Shown here: piece after piece, positions 7,358-14,102 of the stretch | Numbering within the stretch: the stretch's first letter is position 1 | Layout of the letters: each line of letters opens with the position of its first letter | DNA from: Chloroflexota bacterium | GTDB lineage: Bacteria > Chloroflexota > Anaerolineae > B4-G1 | Direction of reading: 5' to 3' | Length of the DNA stretch: 16,355 bases | NCBI GenBank assembly: GCA_024232355.1 | Contig: JAAEPW010000296.1 | Coordinates: 1-16,355 of the forward strand | Notes under the pieces: model-generated | What the model was told of the DNA's origin: nothing | Databases searched by the model: none | Seen by the model: only the letters and a program-made list of their open reading frames with translations | Program-made: the position numbers and the translations under genes

Positions 7358-8467
7358 TCATCCCATATTTACCTCCACCAATTCTATACTGTCCAGGTCA
7401 TTGACGCCCAGGCCCAACTCGGCGCTGGCGTTTAGCCACGCATTGGCTCGTTCTGTCACACTCGCCGGGTTGCCCCCTTCTGCCATCAACATCTGGTTAT
7501 ACAGTTGCAATCCTATTGTGTCGTGGGCGACCGGATCAAAACTCATCAAGATCGAGTCTCCAGTCGCGGCGTCCCGCCAACCGGTCTTGACAATCGCCAA
7601 TGCGTCTCCCACGATCAGTCGGGTACGATCCTTGATAGGCGGTAGGGCGTTCAATTCGGCAATGCCGCGCACTATGCGCTCTCCGTGAAAGCTACTCGGT
7701 TTTGTGAATGTGCCATAGTGATTTTTCATCGCAAAACTGATGCCACTCCAATCGTGTTGTTTGAGAATGGGTACGTTGATCAAAGCATCGCAGTTCATCA
7801 GGATGTTGCTGAGACCAACCTCAGTGTCCATAATCGTCCAGCCAGACACCGAGTCGCCATCGGTGCCGTAGCAGCGCACGCCAGGGCCATCTTTGTTGAC
7901 CGTGTAGCCTGCGGTTGGCAGTTCTCTCGACTGGTAGTCAAAGATAACGATTTGTTCCGCTGGTACACCGACTTCTTGCAGGCGCTCGGCAATCGCCATA
8001 ACTAGTGGGGCGTGCGTCCAGAAACTACTGATGCTCAACACGTTGACTTTGATGGCAATCCGCTCCTGTGGGGCAAACAGGGAATCCCATGCCTGTCCGG
8101 CGTCGTTCTGCCCGGTCAGTTGGGTGATCGAGGCGTCGAGCATCTGGCGAATGGCATCCTCCACCAGGTTATCGCCGTCCCACACCCCGGCATGGTGAAC
8201 CTGCACGACTCTGCCCAAGGGGTCTGGCGGCGGTTCGTCGGTGGGAGGACTCGTCGGCTCCGGCTCGGCGGTTGGCTCGCTGGTCGGCGCAGCGGTTGCT
8301 GTAGGGGGCGGCGCGGAGGTTGCGGTAGGGGGCGGCGCGGATGTGGCTGTGGGTTGCGGCTGGGGGCTACATCCAGCCAACAAGCCTGCCGCAGCTAACA
8401 TTATGAAATTCCGCCGGGATATTTCTGGAAGAGGTAGATTGTCGTTACGATCATTTTCTTTTGTCAT
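7358..8467 (-). CDS. Tat-exported DUF362 lipoprotein (first)
   Basis: Encodes 369 residues from ATG 8467 (MTKEND), preceded by AAGAGAGA; 54 further upstream codons in frame are ignored because they run through the promoter and operators. The N-terminus has a twin-arginine motif (S17-R18-R19-N-F, then a hydrophobic stretch) and a lipobox LAG-C33, so a Tat-dependent lipoprotein anchored outside the cytoplasmic membrane is expected. Residues about 35-90 are a Pro/Thr/Ala/Glu-rich linker. The rest is a DUF362 domain (KVNVLS near its start, later LINVPILKQHD and MKNHYG). The DUF362 function is not established; members often sit with ferredoxins and flavoproteins. This one has no cysteine clusters for an Fe-S centre. 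It follows the flavin oxidoreductase by 265 nt and has its own promoter. Confidence 0.88.
   Translation of the reverse strand: MTKENDRNDNLPLPEISRRNFIMLAAAGLLAGCSPQPQPTATSAPPPTATSAPPPTATAAPTSEPTAEPEPTSPPTDEPPPDPLGRVVQVHHAGVWDGDNLVEDAIRQMLDASITQLTGQNDAGQAWDSLFAPQERIAIKVNVLSISSFWTHAPLVMAIAERLQEVGVPAEQIVIFDYQSRELPTAGYTVNKDGPGVRCYGTDGDSVSGWTIMDTEVGLSNILMNCDALINVPILKQHDWSGISFAMKNHYGTFTKPSSFHGERIVRGIAELNALPPIKDRTRLIVGDALAIVKTGWRDAATGDSILMSFDPVAHDTIGLQLYNQMLMAEGGNPASVTERANAWLNASAELGLGVNDLDSIELVEVNMG
8279..8350 (-). repeat. 24-bp in-gene tandem repeat (TATSAPPP)
   Basis: Three adjacent 24-bp units encode TATSAPPP, TATSAPPP and the variant TATAAPTS, just after the lipobox cysteine. The first two units differ at only a few third positions. 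Such a spacer keeps the DUF362 domain away from the membrane. Its length may vary between strains by slippage. Confidence 0.8.
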
Positions 8468-8491
8468 TGTTTTCTCTCTTGGTATTATAGA

Positions 8492-8547
8492 TTTCGTGAA
8501 CGAAACTGATGGGGGGATTATACCCGGAATGCCTATTGTACACAATA
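8492..8547 (-). promoter_or_regulatory. Promoter of first DUF362 gene with two palindromes
   Basis: On the minus strand TTGTGT (8540-8545) and a perfect TATAAT (8517-8522) are 17 bp apart. One perfect palindrome, TATTGT-AC-ACAATA (8534-8547), covers the -35. A second, TTTCGT-GA-ACGAAA (8492-8505), lies just after the expected start site. Both fit dimeric regulator sites; they are unlike each other and unlike the TetR sites at 13480 and 14134. A second TATAAT lies nearer the gene (8482-8487) but without a matching -35. Confidence 0.5.
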
Positions 8548-8617
8548 AACTATCGTCACAAATTCGGGTGTGTTTCATTATCGCTCTTGTCCAGTTCCCT
8601 GCACAGAACAAATGAAT

Positions 8618-8667
8618 GGACAGGATCAACAGGATAAAATTAACGCGGAATCCTGAAAATCCTGTCC
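8618..8667. repeat. GGACAGGAT inverted-repeat element
   Basis: GGACAGGATCAACAGGAT (8618-8635) and ATCCTGAAAATCCTGTCC (8650-8667) pair at 15 of 18 positions around a 14-nt loop. It lies 65 nt after the stop of the flavin oxidoreductase gene. No T-run follows, so it is not a classical terminator, although it could protect or end the mRNA. From memory, elements built of GGACAGGAT-type words are dispersed in many environmental bacterial genomes. Confidence 0.7.
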
Positions 8668-8732
8668 AAAACTAGGGCATTATGTCACTGCCGCTACTTT
8701 TTTAGAACTGCCCCCTGGGCCGTTCTCCCTCT

Positions 8733-9863
8733 TTATGCGTCCTTCCTACACACCACGATGCCCTCGCTCTGCATACATTTGTTGCAGGAAATGCAACCGG
8801 TGAGATAGTCGGGGTCCTCAATCCACTTGTTGATGATACTGGGGTCGTTAATGAGGGGTCGGGAGATGGCAAATACGTCGCAGGTGTTGCCGACGTGCTT
8901 TTCCATAATGGCAGGAGTGCGCCAGCCGCCGACACCGATGATGGGAACCTTGCCTTCTCCCTCGCCGCCAACAGCCGCTCGTACTTGGGCTGTCACTTGG
9001 GAAAAATAACCCTCGCCATTTTTGCCCTCTTTGCCTGCCTTGGCCAGCCGCGAGGGGCTTAACTTGGGATCTTGTGAGCCGCCGCCACCAGATAGCATTA
9101 ACCCGTTTATGCCAGCTTTCACCAACTGCCTGGCAAAGAAAACCACATCGTCGGGGGTTACGCCTCCCTCCCCGCCATCCTCGCTGTTGATCTTGGCCGT
9201 GATGGGCCAGTCGCCTACGGCTTTCCTGACGGCTTTGACTACCTCCACCCCATAACGGGCGCGATTTTCCAGACTGCCACCCCACTGATCAGTTCGGTGG
9301 TTCCACAGCGGGCTGAACCAGCCGCCCGCGCCAAAGCCGTGGCCAAAATGCAACTCGACGCCGTCGAATCCTGCATCCTGGCAACGCTTTGCTGCTGCGG
9401 CCCACTTGGCGATTATCTCATGGATCTGTTCCTCGGTGGCCGCCGGGCAGGTCTCGCCGGTGCCGCCCATTTGCACAAAGGGATCTGTCGTTTCATCGGC
9501 GGCGAATGTATCTGCATAGGTGGTTCTAACAAACGGCAGGCGGAAAACTCCGGTATGCACGATTTGGCAAAATACCTTGGCATCACTATCGGCGGCGTGG
9601 ATAGCATCGGTCAGCTTTCTCAACCCCTCAATCCGCGAGTCGTTATCAACACCAATCATGCCGGGCAACATTGCGCCTTCCGGTGAAATGAAAGCAAAGC
9701 CGGTGATGATGAGCGAGCAACCGCCCTCGGCGCACTCTGCGTAGCGCGATACAAGCTCGTCTGTGACGTCGCCCGTGGGGGCTGCCGCCATCCACGACGC
9801 GCTGCGTACGAGCCGGTGTTTGAGTTGGGTTGTTCCAATTTCGATAGGTTCAAATATTTTCAT
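8733..9863 (-). CDS. Old Yellow Enzyme-family NADH:flavin oxidoreductase
   Basis: Encodes 376 residues from ATG 9863 (MKIFEP), with AGGAGG 8-9 nt upstream. A TIM-barrel, FMN-binding ene-reductase is indicated by the start FEPIEIGTTQLKHR, QIVHTG near 108, and the block HFGHGFG...FSPLWNHRTDQWGGSLENR (near 171-195). These belong to the branch related to 2,4-dienoyl-CoA reductase. The C-terminus has four cysteines, C357, C360, C363 and C372; the classical 4Fe-4S set of that branch is spaced C-x2-C-x3-C-x11-C, so the spacing here (x2, x2, x8) is unusual. The second, FAD/NAD(P)-binding half of dienoyl-CoA reductases is absent, so reducing power must come from free NAD(P)H or from a partner such as the EFR1 protein. 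It begins 23 nt after the GlcG-like gene, clearly one operon. The substrate is probably a conjugated enone or dienoyl compound. Confidence 0.9.
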   Translation of the reverse strand: MKIFEPIEIGTTQLKHRLVRSASWMAAAPTGDVTDELVSRYAECAEGGCSLIITGFAFISPEGAMLPGMIGVDNDSRIEGLRKLTDAIHAADSDAKVFCQIVHTGVFRLPFVRTTYADTFAADETTDPFVQMGGTGETCPAATEEQIHEIIAKWAAAAKRCQDAGFDGVELHFGHGFGAGGWFSPLWNHRTDQWGGSLENRARYGVEVVKAVRKAVGDWPITAKINSEDGGEGGVTPDDVVFFARQLVKAGINGLMLSGGGGSQDPKLSPSRLAKAGKEGKNGEGYFSQVTAQVRAAVGGEGEGKVPIIGVGGWRTPAIMEKHVGNTCDVFAISRPLINDPSIINKWIEDPDYLTGCISCNKCMQSEGIVVCRKDA

Positions 9864-9886
9864 TTTTGGGTTCCTCCTGACCCGAT

Positions 9887-10306
9887 CTAATTTGCAATTA
9901 CGTCTATGCCTGCTTGAGCACAAGCAATGTCTTGATCCACCATACCGCCGCTTACGCCAATCGCGCCAACTATGGCATTATCAACGACGATGGGCAGACC
10001 TCCTCCCACGAGCAGCACGCGTGGCAGGCTCTGGATTGCGGCGACCATTACTGGGCTATCCTTGATCACATCGCCAAAGGCCTGCGATGGCATACCCATA
10101 AGCGCGGTGTAAGCTTTGCGCTGCGCCACCTCCACAGATAGCAACATTGCGTTGTCCATACGCCGAAAGGCTTTGAGATGCCCACCCTCATCGACCACCG
10201 CAATGACCACCGCCACGCCCAATTCTTGCGACTTGGCTGTCGCGGCGTCAATCATCCGCTGTGCCAAATCCGTGCCCACACTCTTTTTCACAAATGTTTT
10301 ACCCAT
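9887..10306 (-). CDS. GlcG/HbpS-like (DUF336) protein
   Basis: Encodes 139 residues from ATG 10306 (MGKTFVKK), with GAGGAGA 7 nt upstream. The whole length matches the small DUF336 family (GlcG, HbpS, and corrinoid adenosyltransferase PduO C-terminal type): VVIAVVDEGGHLKAFRRMD near 33-51, RKAYTAL near 63-69, and GGLPIVVDNAIVGAIGVSGG near 100-120. Family members form oligomers and have been linked to heme or cobalamin-like ligands, but many have no known role. No signal peptide is present, so it should be cytoplasmic. It is first in a two-gene unit with the flavin oxidoreductase, suggesting that it serves that enzyme. Confidence 0.88.
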   Translation of the reverse strand: MGKTFVKKSVGTDLAQRMIDAATAKSQELGVAVVIAVVDEGGHLKAFRRMDNAMLLSVEVAQRKAYTALMGMPSQAFGDVIKDSPVMVAAIQSLPRVLLVGGGLPIVVDNAIVGAIGVSGGMVDQDIACAQAGIDVIAN

Positions 10307-10335
10307 CACAATTCTCCTCATTATGCTTCTTTTTG

Positions 10336-10354
10336 TAACCAAACTTTTTGGTTA
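10336..10354. promoter_or_regulatory. 19-bp palindrome ahead of the GlcG-like gene
   Basis: TAACCAAA-CTT-TTTGGTTA is a perfect inverted repeat with 8-bp arms, 30 nt upstream of the GlcG-like start. A smaller one, GACAA-A-TTGTC, lies at 10360-10370. A repressor site is the simplest reading; an mRNA hairpin is possible. No T-run follows on the minus strand. Confidence 0.45.
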
Positions 10355-10370
10355 TAACTGACAAATTGTC

Positions 10371-10393
10371 GAAAAGAAATGGGCTTTTTGCCC
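10371..10393 (-). terminator. Weak intrinsic terminator after the membrane-protein gene
   Basis: On the minus strand GGGC-AAAAA-GCCC is followed by ATTTCTTTTC. The stem is only four GC pairs, so ending would be partial. It lies about 115 nt after the ECF-like gene stop and downstream of the promoter proposed at 10401-10430, so it could also attenuate the GlcG-like/oxidoreductase unit. Confidence 0.35.
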
Positions 10394-10400
10394 GTTATTC

Positions 10401-10430
10401 TTTTTACCGTATCGGTAACTTGGTCGTCAA
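10401..10430 (-). promoter_or_regulatory. Promoter candidate with spacer palindrome, GlcG-like operon
   Basis: On the minus strand TTGACG (10425-10430) precedes TAAAAA (10401-10406) by 18 bp. The -35 is good and the -10 poor. A perfect palindrome TTACCG-TAT-CGGTAA (10404-10418) lies in the spacer and touches the -10. A poor -10, a long spacer and a spacer palindrome are the usual setting for a MerR-type activator, but no such gene is in the window. Confidence 0.35.
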
Positions 10431-10507
10431 ATTATCGGACCTGTATTGCTATTACGTCTGAAATCTACTTTGACCTACTTGAAAACAAACTCAATCCATG
10501 GACAACC

Positions 10508-11269
10508 CTACATCAGAATACTACCGCCGACGATTAGAACCATAGCAACGATGCCAATAACCGGTCCCGCCAAGGCCCCGCCAAAACCAACCACCGTGCC
10601 CGCAGTTCCGACCACCGCGCCCACCGCCGCCAACCAGGCACCGAGGGTCCCGGCGAGCGGTTTACCAATCTCTTGCTCGTCCATCACCTCCCACCAGATC
10701 AGCCCAAGTCGCTTTTTGACGACACTGTAGAGCATGAGAAAAAGGATTCCCCCAACCAGGCTGCCAACAGCGCCGATAAGAGAGAAAAAGATGAGAATGG
10801 TGAGTAGGACGGTGTAGGGTAAAAATCCCAGCACTTGAAGCCACGTAAGAACCACCACGCTGCTGGCAACCGCAGTGATGAGAGCGATGAGAATGTAGAG
10901 TATCCAGGAACGCCCTTTTTTGGCGGCCGGATCCCGCTGTCCGTCGGCGATGGGCTTTAGTGTGGTCCACATTGTGTAAGGGAGATAGCCGAGCAAAAAG
11001 ACTCCAACAATATCAAACATGCTCTTCCAGGTTAACGCGCCCAGTTCACCAACGAGATGTCCGATGGATACGCCCCACGCCCCGGCAGGGCCAAACAGCA
11101 GGCCAAATAGCATTGGGAGCAGATTCGCTGCCCCCATCCCCGTGACTTCGGGGGCCAGGATCGGGAAATCAATCATGAGAACGGCCCGCGCGACCACATA
11201 GATGACGGCGCATACCACCGTCAAGATAATCATCCGTGTATTCTTCCACATCGCAAAAGCGGCTTTCAT
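10508..11269 (-). CDS. ECF-transporter S-component-like membrane protein
   Basis: Encodes 253 residues from ATG 11269, with AAGGAG 9 nt upstream. Hydrophobic segments lie near 12-30, 48-72, 84-103, 122-143, 150-181, 205-226 and 230-253. The stretch NLLPMLFGLLFGPAGAWGVSIGHLVGELGA resembles the S-components of energy-coupling-factor vitamin/metal transporters, which bind a small ligand in the membrane. S-components are usually about 180-200 residues with six segments; this has an extra Gly/Ala/Val-rich C-terminal pair (about 205-253). No EcfA or EcfT gene is present, so it would rely on shared modules elsewhere or act alone. It begins 36 nt after the DUF362 gene and is probably co-transcribed. 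The ligand is unknown; a flavin, heme-like or corrinoid cofactor would suit the neighbours. Confidence 0.72.
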   Translation of the reverse strand: MKAAFAMWKNTRMIILTVVCAVIYVVARAVLMIDFPILAPEVTGMGAANLLPMLFGLLFGPAGAWGVSIGHLVGELGALTWKSMFDIVGVFLLGYLPYTMWTTLKPIADGQRDPAAKKGRSWILYILIALITAVASSVVVLTWLQVLGFLPYTVLLTILIFFSLIGAVGSLVGGILFLMLYSVVKKRLGLIWWEVMDEQEIGKPLAGTLGAWLAAVGAVVGTAGTVVGFGGALAGPVIGIVAMVLIVGGSILM

Positions 11270-11305
11270 TGTACTTGTTCTCCTTCAAGTTGTTGTGAGA
11301 CAGCG

Positions 11306-12358
11306 TCAAACATTGATGTAATTCATCAAGTCCTCAATCTCGGGCACATTTTGACTCGAGACAGAGTATTCGGCATTGCTCCGAATACCGATGCCAATTT
11401 TACTGGCATGAGCAATTTGCGGTTGCGACCAAACTGTGTAATTGTCAATTCGCTCGTTCGCCAAATTGCGTTCCTTCAAATGATATTTGAGAATCGCCAG
11501 CCCCGTGACGTCACAAGCGACAGGATCGGTAGTGACCACGACAAGCCCGGGCGAAGCTGACACGGCATTTGGCGTTATGCCCGGCATAGCCCCGCCGGTT
11601 AAATCTGCCCGGGTTGCGTCGAGAATGGTCAAGGATGGATATACCCCAAAGTGCAGCTCCGGAATACGGGTTCCAAAGTCGGTAGTGTGTATATACATTC
11701 GTTCAGCCTCTGGAATCACCCCCATCCAGTTTTTGAGCGACATAGTGTAATTGGCCTGAAGGTGGTCTTTACAGGTTGGTAGATTGATCACGTGATCCAC
11801 ATCATTCAAAATAGTGGGAACACGAAAACCGCCTGGCCAATTGACGGCGCTTTTGGGTTCTATCAAAGTGTATCCTTCTATGCCTAGGTCCATTACCTCG
11901 GCGCCGCCTTCAACTGCCGCCTGGTAGATGCCGGCCCGATCCATAGCATCTATGGTAGGTAGATACATAGGGTTGGACGTGTCGGCAACAAAGACGTGAG
12001 CAGCGCCGTGTTCAAAGGCAATTTTAGTGACCGCGGTCACTACCGCCGGATTGGTCGAGTAGGGAAACGTATCTCCGGAATTTACATTCGGCTTGAGCAG
12101 CACCGTATCTCCGGACGAAATAAATCCCAGACCTGACGTCAAAGCAAGGGCCTGGCGCACAGCTTCTTCCACCGACTCGTGGCGTGCTATGCCTACCAGG
12201 GGCCGTCCGGCGGATGGTTGTTGAGCAAGTGTGCCCAAATTTGCCATTTGACGGTCCGCGCCAACGCATCCTTGCAGCCCAAGAACAGCTGCTCCGGCGG
12301 CGACAGTGGCCGCCCCTTTGAGAAAACCTCGCCTGGTCAAAGCGCTCTTGTTATTCAT
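11306..12358 (-). CDS. Tat-exported DUF362 lipoprotein (second)
   Basis: Encodes 350 residues from ATG 12358 (MNNKSAL), with AAAGGAG 7 nt upstream. It has a twin-arginine signal (T8-R9-R10-G-F-L-K) and a lipobox ending LQG-C31. The DUF362 domain follows almost directly: VGIARHESVEEAVRQAL near 50-66, VLLKPNVNSGD near 80-90, and DHVINLPTCKDH near 180. It lacks the long Pro/Thr linker of the other DUF362 protein here (7358-8467) and is clearly divergent from it, so the two are not a recent duplication. No ferredoxin cysteines are present. It sits between the EFR1 gene and the membrane protein and is likely to act outside the membrane in the same pathway. Confidence 0.88.
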   Translation of the reverse strand: MNNKSALTRRGFLKGAATVAAGAAVLGLQGCVGADRQMANLGTLAQQPSAGRPLVGIARHESVEEAVRQALALTSGLGFISSGDTVLLKPNVNSGDTFPYSTNPAVVTAVTKIAFEHGAAHVFVADTSNPMYLPTIDAMDRAGIYQAAVEGGAEVMDLGIEGYTLIEPKSAVNWPGGFRVPTILNDVDHVINLPTCKDHLQANYTMSLKNWMGVIPEAERMYIHTTDFGTRIPELHFGVYPSLTILDATRADLTGGAMPGITPNAVSASPGLVVVTTDPVACDVTGLAILKYHLKERNLANERIDNYTVWSQPQIAHASKIGIGIRSNAEYSVSSQNVPEIEDLMNYINV

Positions 12359-12392
12359 GTCAAACTCCTTTCTAGCCAGCAAGGACTGTGTC

Positions 12393-12419
12393 CGCCGTGG
12401 TTTACGGGAAAACACGGCG
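12393..12419 (-). other. Leader hairpin before the second DUF362 gene
   Basis: CGCCGTG (12393-12399) and CACGGCG (12413-12419) pair perfectly around a 13-nt loop, 34 nt ahead of the DUF362 start and inside the EFR1-to-DUF362 gap. No T-run follows. It may set mRNA stability between the upstream and downstream genes. Confidence 0.35.
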
Positions 12420-12451
12420 CGGGCACATCCTACCGGGGCAGATTGTGATCG

Positions 12452-12661
12452 CTAATTCAATTTTTCTTTGAAAAATCCGTCTAGCTTTTCAACTGCTTGA
12501 ATGTCACTTTGGTCTTTATAACTTGCTCTTTTTAAATTTGTTATTATCCGCTCACACAATATCGTGCCATCAGAATGGCCGTTCAAAAAAGTGGCGTGCT
12601 GTAAGCCGCACTCCCCTGTGTCGTAGAGGATACGTTCGTAGACGTCGCTTGAACCACACAC
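12452..12661 (-). CDS. Possible small protein, 69 residues, unknown
   Basis: The frame starts at GTG 12661, four bases after the EFR1 stop codon, and ends 93 nt before the DUF362 start. Only GTG is available: the frame is closed at 12688 and has no ATG near its start. The start site is poor (GCGAG about 9 nt before). For it: mixed, protein-like composition, no low-complexity sequence, a charged helical end (VEKLDGFFKEKLN) and tight packing with its neighbours. Against it: weak start and no family I recognise. It contains three cysteines, including TGEC near 15-18. Confidence 0.35.
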   Translation of the reverse strand: MCGSSDVYERILYDTGECGLQHATFLNGHSDGTILCERIITNLKRASYKDQSDIQAVEKLDGFFKEKLN

Positions 12662-12665
12662 AAAA

Positions 12666-13457
12666 TCAGACTCGCAATTTCGCCTTTAATTGCTCGACAG
12701 GTTTGGGATAAAAAGGTCCCTCTCTATATTTGTTCGTATAGATTGCGTGCTTGGGGCAGCGATTGTAGCATCTCCAACAGCCATAGCATTTGTCATCAAA
12801 GGTTGGGAAAGGACTGAGCTTTATGGCCTGGTACGGGCATCCTTTTTCACAGGTGCCGCATTGGGTGCATAGTGCCTCGTCAACGTACTTTTCCCCCATT
12901 TCCTTCTGCGCCTGGGTACGCGCAATCGTTGGCATCAGACTGTTCAGCAAACCGACGCTGACCTTTCTGCTCGTGCCCGGCTGACCGCCTTTGATAGTGG
13001 CGCAAAGCTGGCCCAATCCGGCGATAAACTCGTTAAAGCGAGCCATTTCCTTTTCGTTGGGCGAGTCCGTATAAGGACGCCCCCGGGAAATTGTCGGCGG
13101 ATGGCTTTCGGGCGTGTGCAGAGAATGTCCGGCGACGACGTGAAAGCCTCTTGCGTTCGCCCATTGCTCTAGAACCTTTACGGTTTTGCCGGTGATAAAA
13201 CCAAATGTGTTGAACACAAAGGCCGGTTTGTCGTTCTGCCGTGGCAGATTCTCGACAAAGGTCTGCATCACCTGCGAAGGCGCGAAAAAGTCGGTGAACG
13301 CTGCCAGGCCCACAATGTCATACTCTGTCAGGTCAACCGTTCCACCCTTGACGATATCAAAAAGGTCAAACTCGACATCTTGAATGTTTTTCGCGATATA
13401 CCGGCAAGCTAACTTTGTGTTGCCGGAACCCGAATAGTAACAAATAACACCCTTCAT
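12666..13457 (-). CDS. EFR1-type flavodoxin-ferredoxin fusion protein
   Basis: Encodes 263 residues from ATG 13457 (MKGVICYYSG), with AGGAGG 9 nt upstream. The N-terminal two thirds is a flavodoxin-like domain with the FMN phosphate loop SGSGNTK (9-15). The C-terminus carries two 4Fe-4S motifs, C197/C200/C203-C207 and C224/C227/C230-C234, each C-x2-C-x2-C-x3-C-P. Proteins of this build (EFR1 family) are cytoplasmic electron carriers in anaerobes and link a flavin to low-potential Fe-S centres. It is the first gene after the tetR gene, 57 nt away, with a matching TetR operator in that gap, so it is probably the regulator's direct target. It could pass electrons to the flavin oxidoreductase or to the exported DUF362 proteins, but nothing here proves the partner. 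Confidence 0.9.
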   Translation of the reverse strand: MKGVICYYSGSGNTKLACRYIAKNIQDVEFDLFDIVKGGTVDLTEYDIVGLAAFTDFFAPSQVMQTFVENLPRQNDKPAFVFNTFGFITGKTVKVLEQWANARGFHVVAGHSLHTPESHPPTISRGRPYTDSPNEKEMARFNEFIAGLGQLCATIKGGQPGTSRKVSVGLLNSLMPTIARTQAQKEMGEKYVDEALCTQCGTCEKGCPYQAIKLSPFPTFDDKCYGCWRCYNRCPKHAIYTNKYREGPFYPKPVEQLKAKLRV

Positions 13458-13479
13458 TTTTACTTTCCTCCTATTACAA

Positions 13480-13495
13480 GATTGAACGTTCACTC
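13480..13495 (-). promoter_or_regulatory. TetR operator copy at the EFR1 gene
   Basis: Read on the minus strand, GAGTGAACGTTCAATC matches 14 of 16 bases of the site at the tetR promoter (14134-14149), and its core TGAACGTTCA is a perfect palindrome. It stands 23 nt ahead of the EFR1 start. A weak TTGTAT-18-TGTAAT pair overlaps it. Repression of EFR1 and the genes after it by the local TetR protein is the direct inference. Confidence 0.6.
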
Positions 13496-13514
13496 GATAC
13501 AAATCAAAAAAACA

Positions 13515-14102
13515 CTACTTTTGAACAGCATCCCAACAAGCATCGGCGGTGTCCTGCACAAGTTCGTCGTCCAACACAACCGTGCCGGCGACGTGTCGTT
13601 TCGCCAAGGATACGGCCGTTCCAAAACCCAAATCGAACAAGACTAGAGGCGGCAATGGTTTAAATACCCCTTCTTCTACGCCTTGCTGAAAAAAACTAAA
13701 AAGAGGCGCAATGGTCTGCATAAAGTCTTCTCCCATCACGTGTTTTATGTAAGGGGAATTTTCAAACTGTTCCAAAAACAAGTGTTCGGTGGGGTAGGCC
13801 AGGCAATGACCAACAATGCCGCGCCAGATGCCAAAAAACCGTTCCTTGAGCGATAGATCGTGCACGTAATCGGCCAACATTGCGCGTATGGTCTCGAGTT
13901 TGATTTTTTTGTACAGTTCATTGATCAACTCTTCCTTGCCGGAAAAATAGTGATAAATAATCCCCGCGCTAACACCCGCTGTTTTGGCAATCAGCGACAT
14001 TGGCGTATTGTGAAAACCACGCTCCGAAATAAGCTCTAGCGCCGCGTCCAAAATGGCAGCGCGTTTATCACTCGTGCTCTTTTCAACAATTTTGCCGCTC
14101 AT
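13515..14102 (-). CDS. TetR/AcrR-family transcriptional regulator
   Basis: Encodes 195 residues. I chose ATG 14102 (MSGKIVEK) over an in-frame TTG at 14114. The DNA-binding domain is clear: AAILDAALELISERGFHNTPMSLIAKTAGVSAGIIYHYFSGKEEL (residues 15-59), with the recognition helix near VSAGIIYHYF. The rest is an all-helical ligand-binding domain, which does not reveal the ligand. There is no strong Shine-Dalgarno sequence; a 7-codon leader frame overlaps the start. It lies behind a near-consensus promoter whose start region is covered by an operator, so it very likely represses itself, and a like operator precedes the EFR1 gene. The inducer would be a small molecule tied to the redox cluster. 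Confidence 0.93.
   Translation of the reverse strand: MSGKIVEKSTSDKRAAILDAALELISERGFHNTPMSLIAKTAGVSAGIIYHYFSGKEELINELYKKIKLETIRAMLADYVHDLSLKERFFGIWRGIVGHCLAYPTEHLFLEQFENSPYIKHVMGEDFMQTIAPLFSFFQQGVEEGVFKPLPPLVLFDLGFGTAVSLAKRHVAGTVVLDDELVQDTADACWDAVQK

Noticed and set aside
8012..8615. Two plus-strand frames rich in Gly, Arg and Val
   Set aside because: They are antisense to the Pro/Thr linker of the DUF362 lipoprotein, and their composition comes from the 24-bp tandem repeat.
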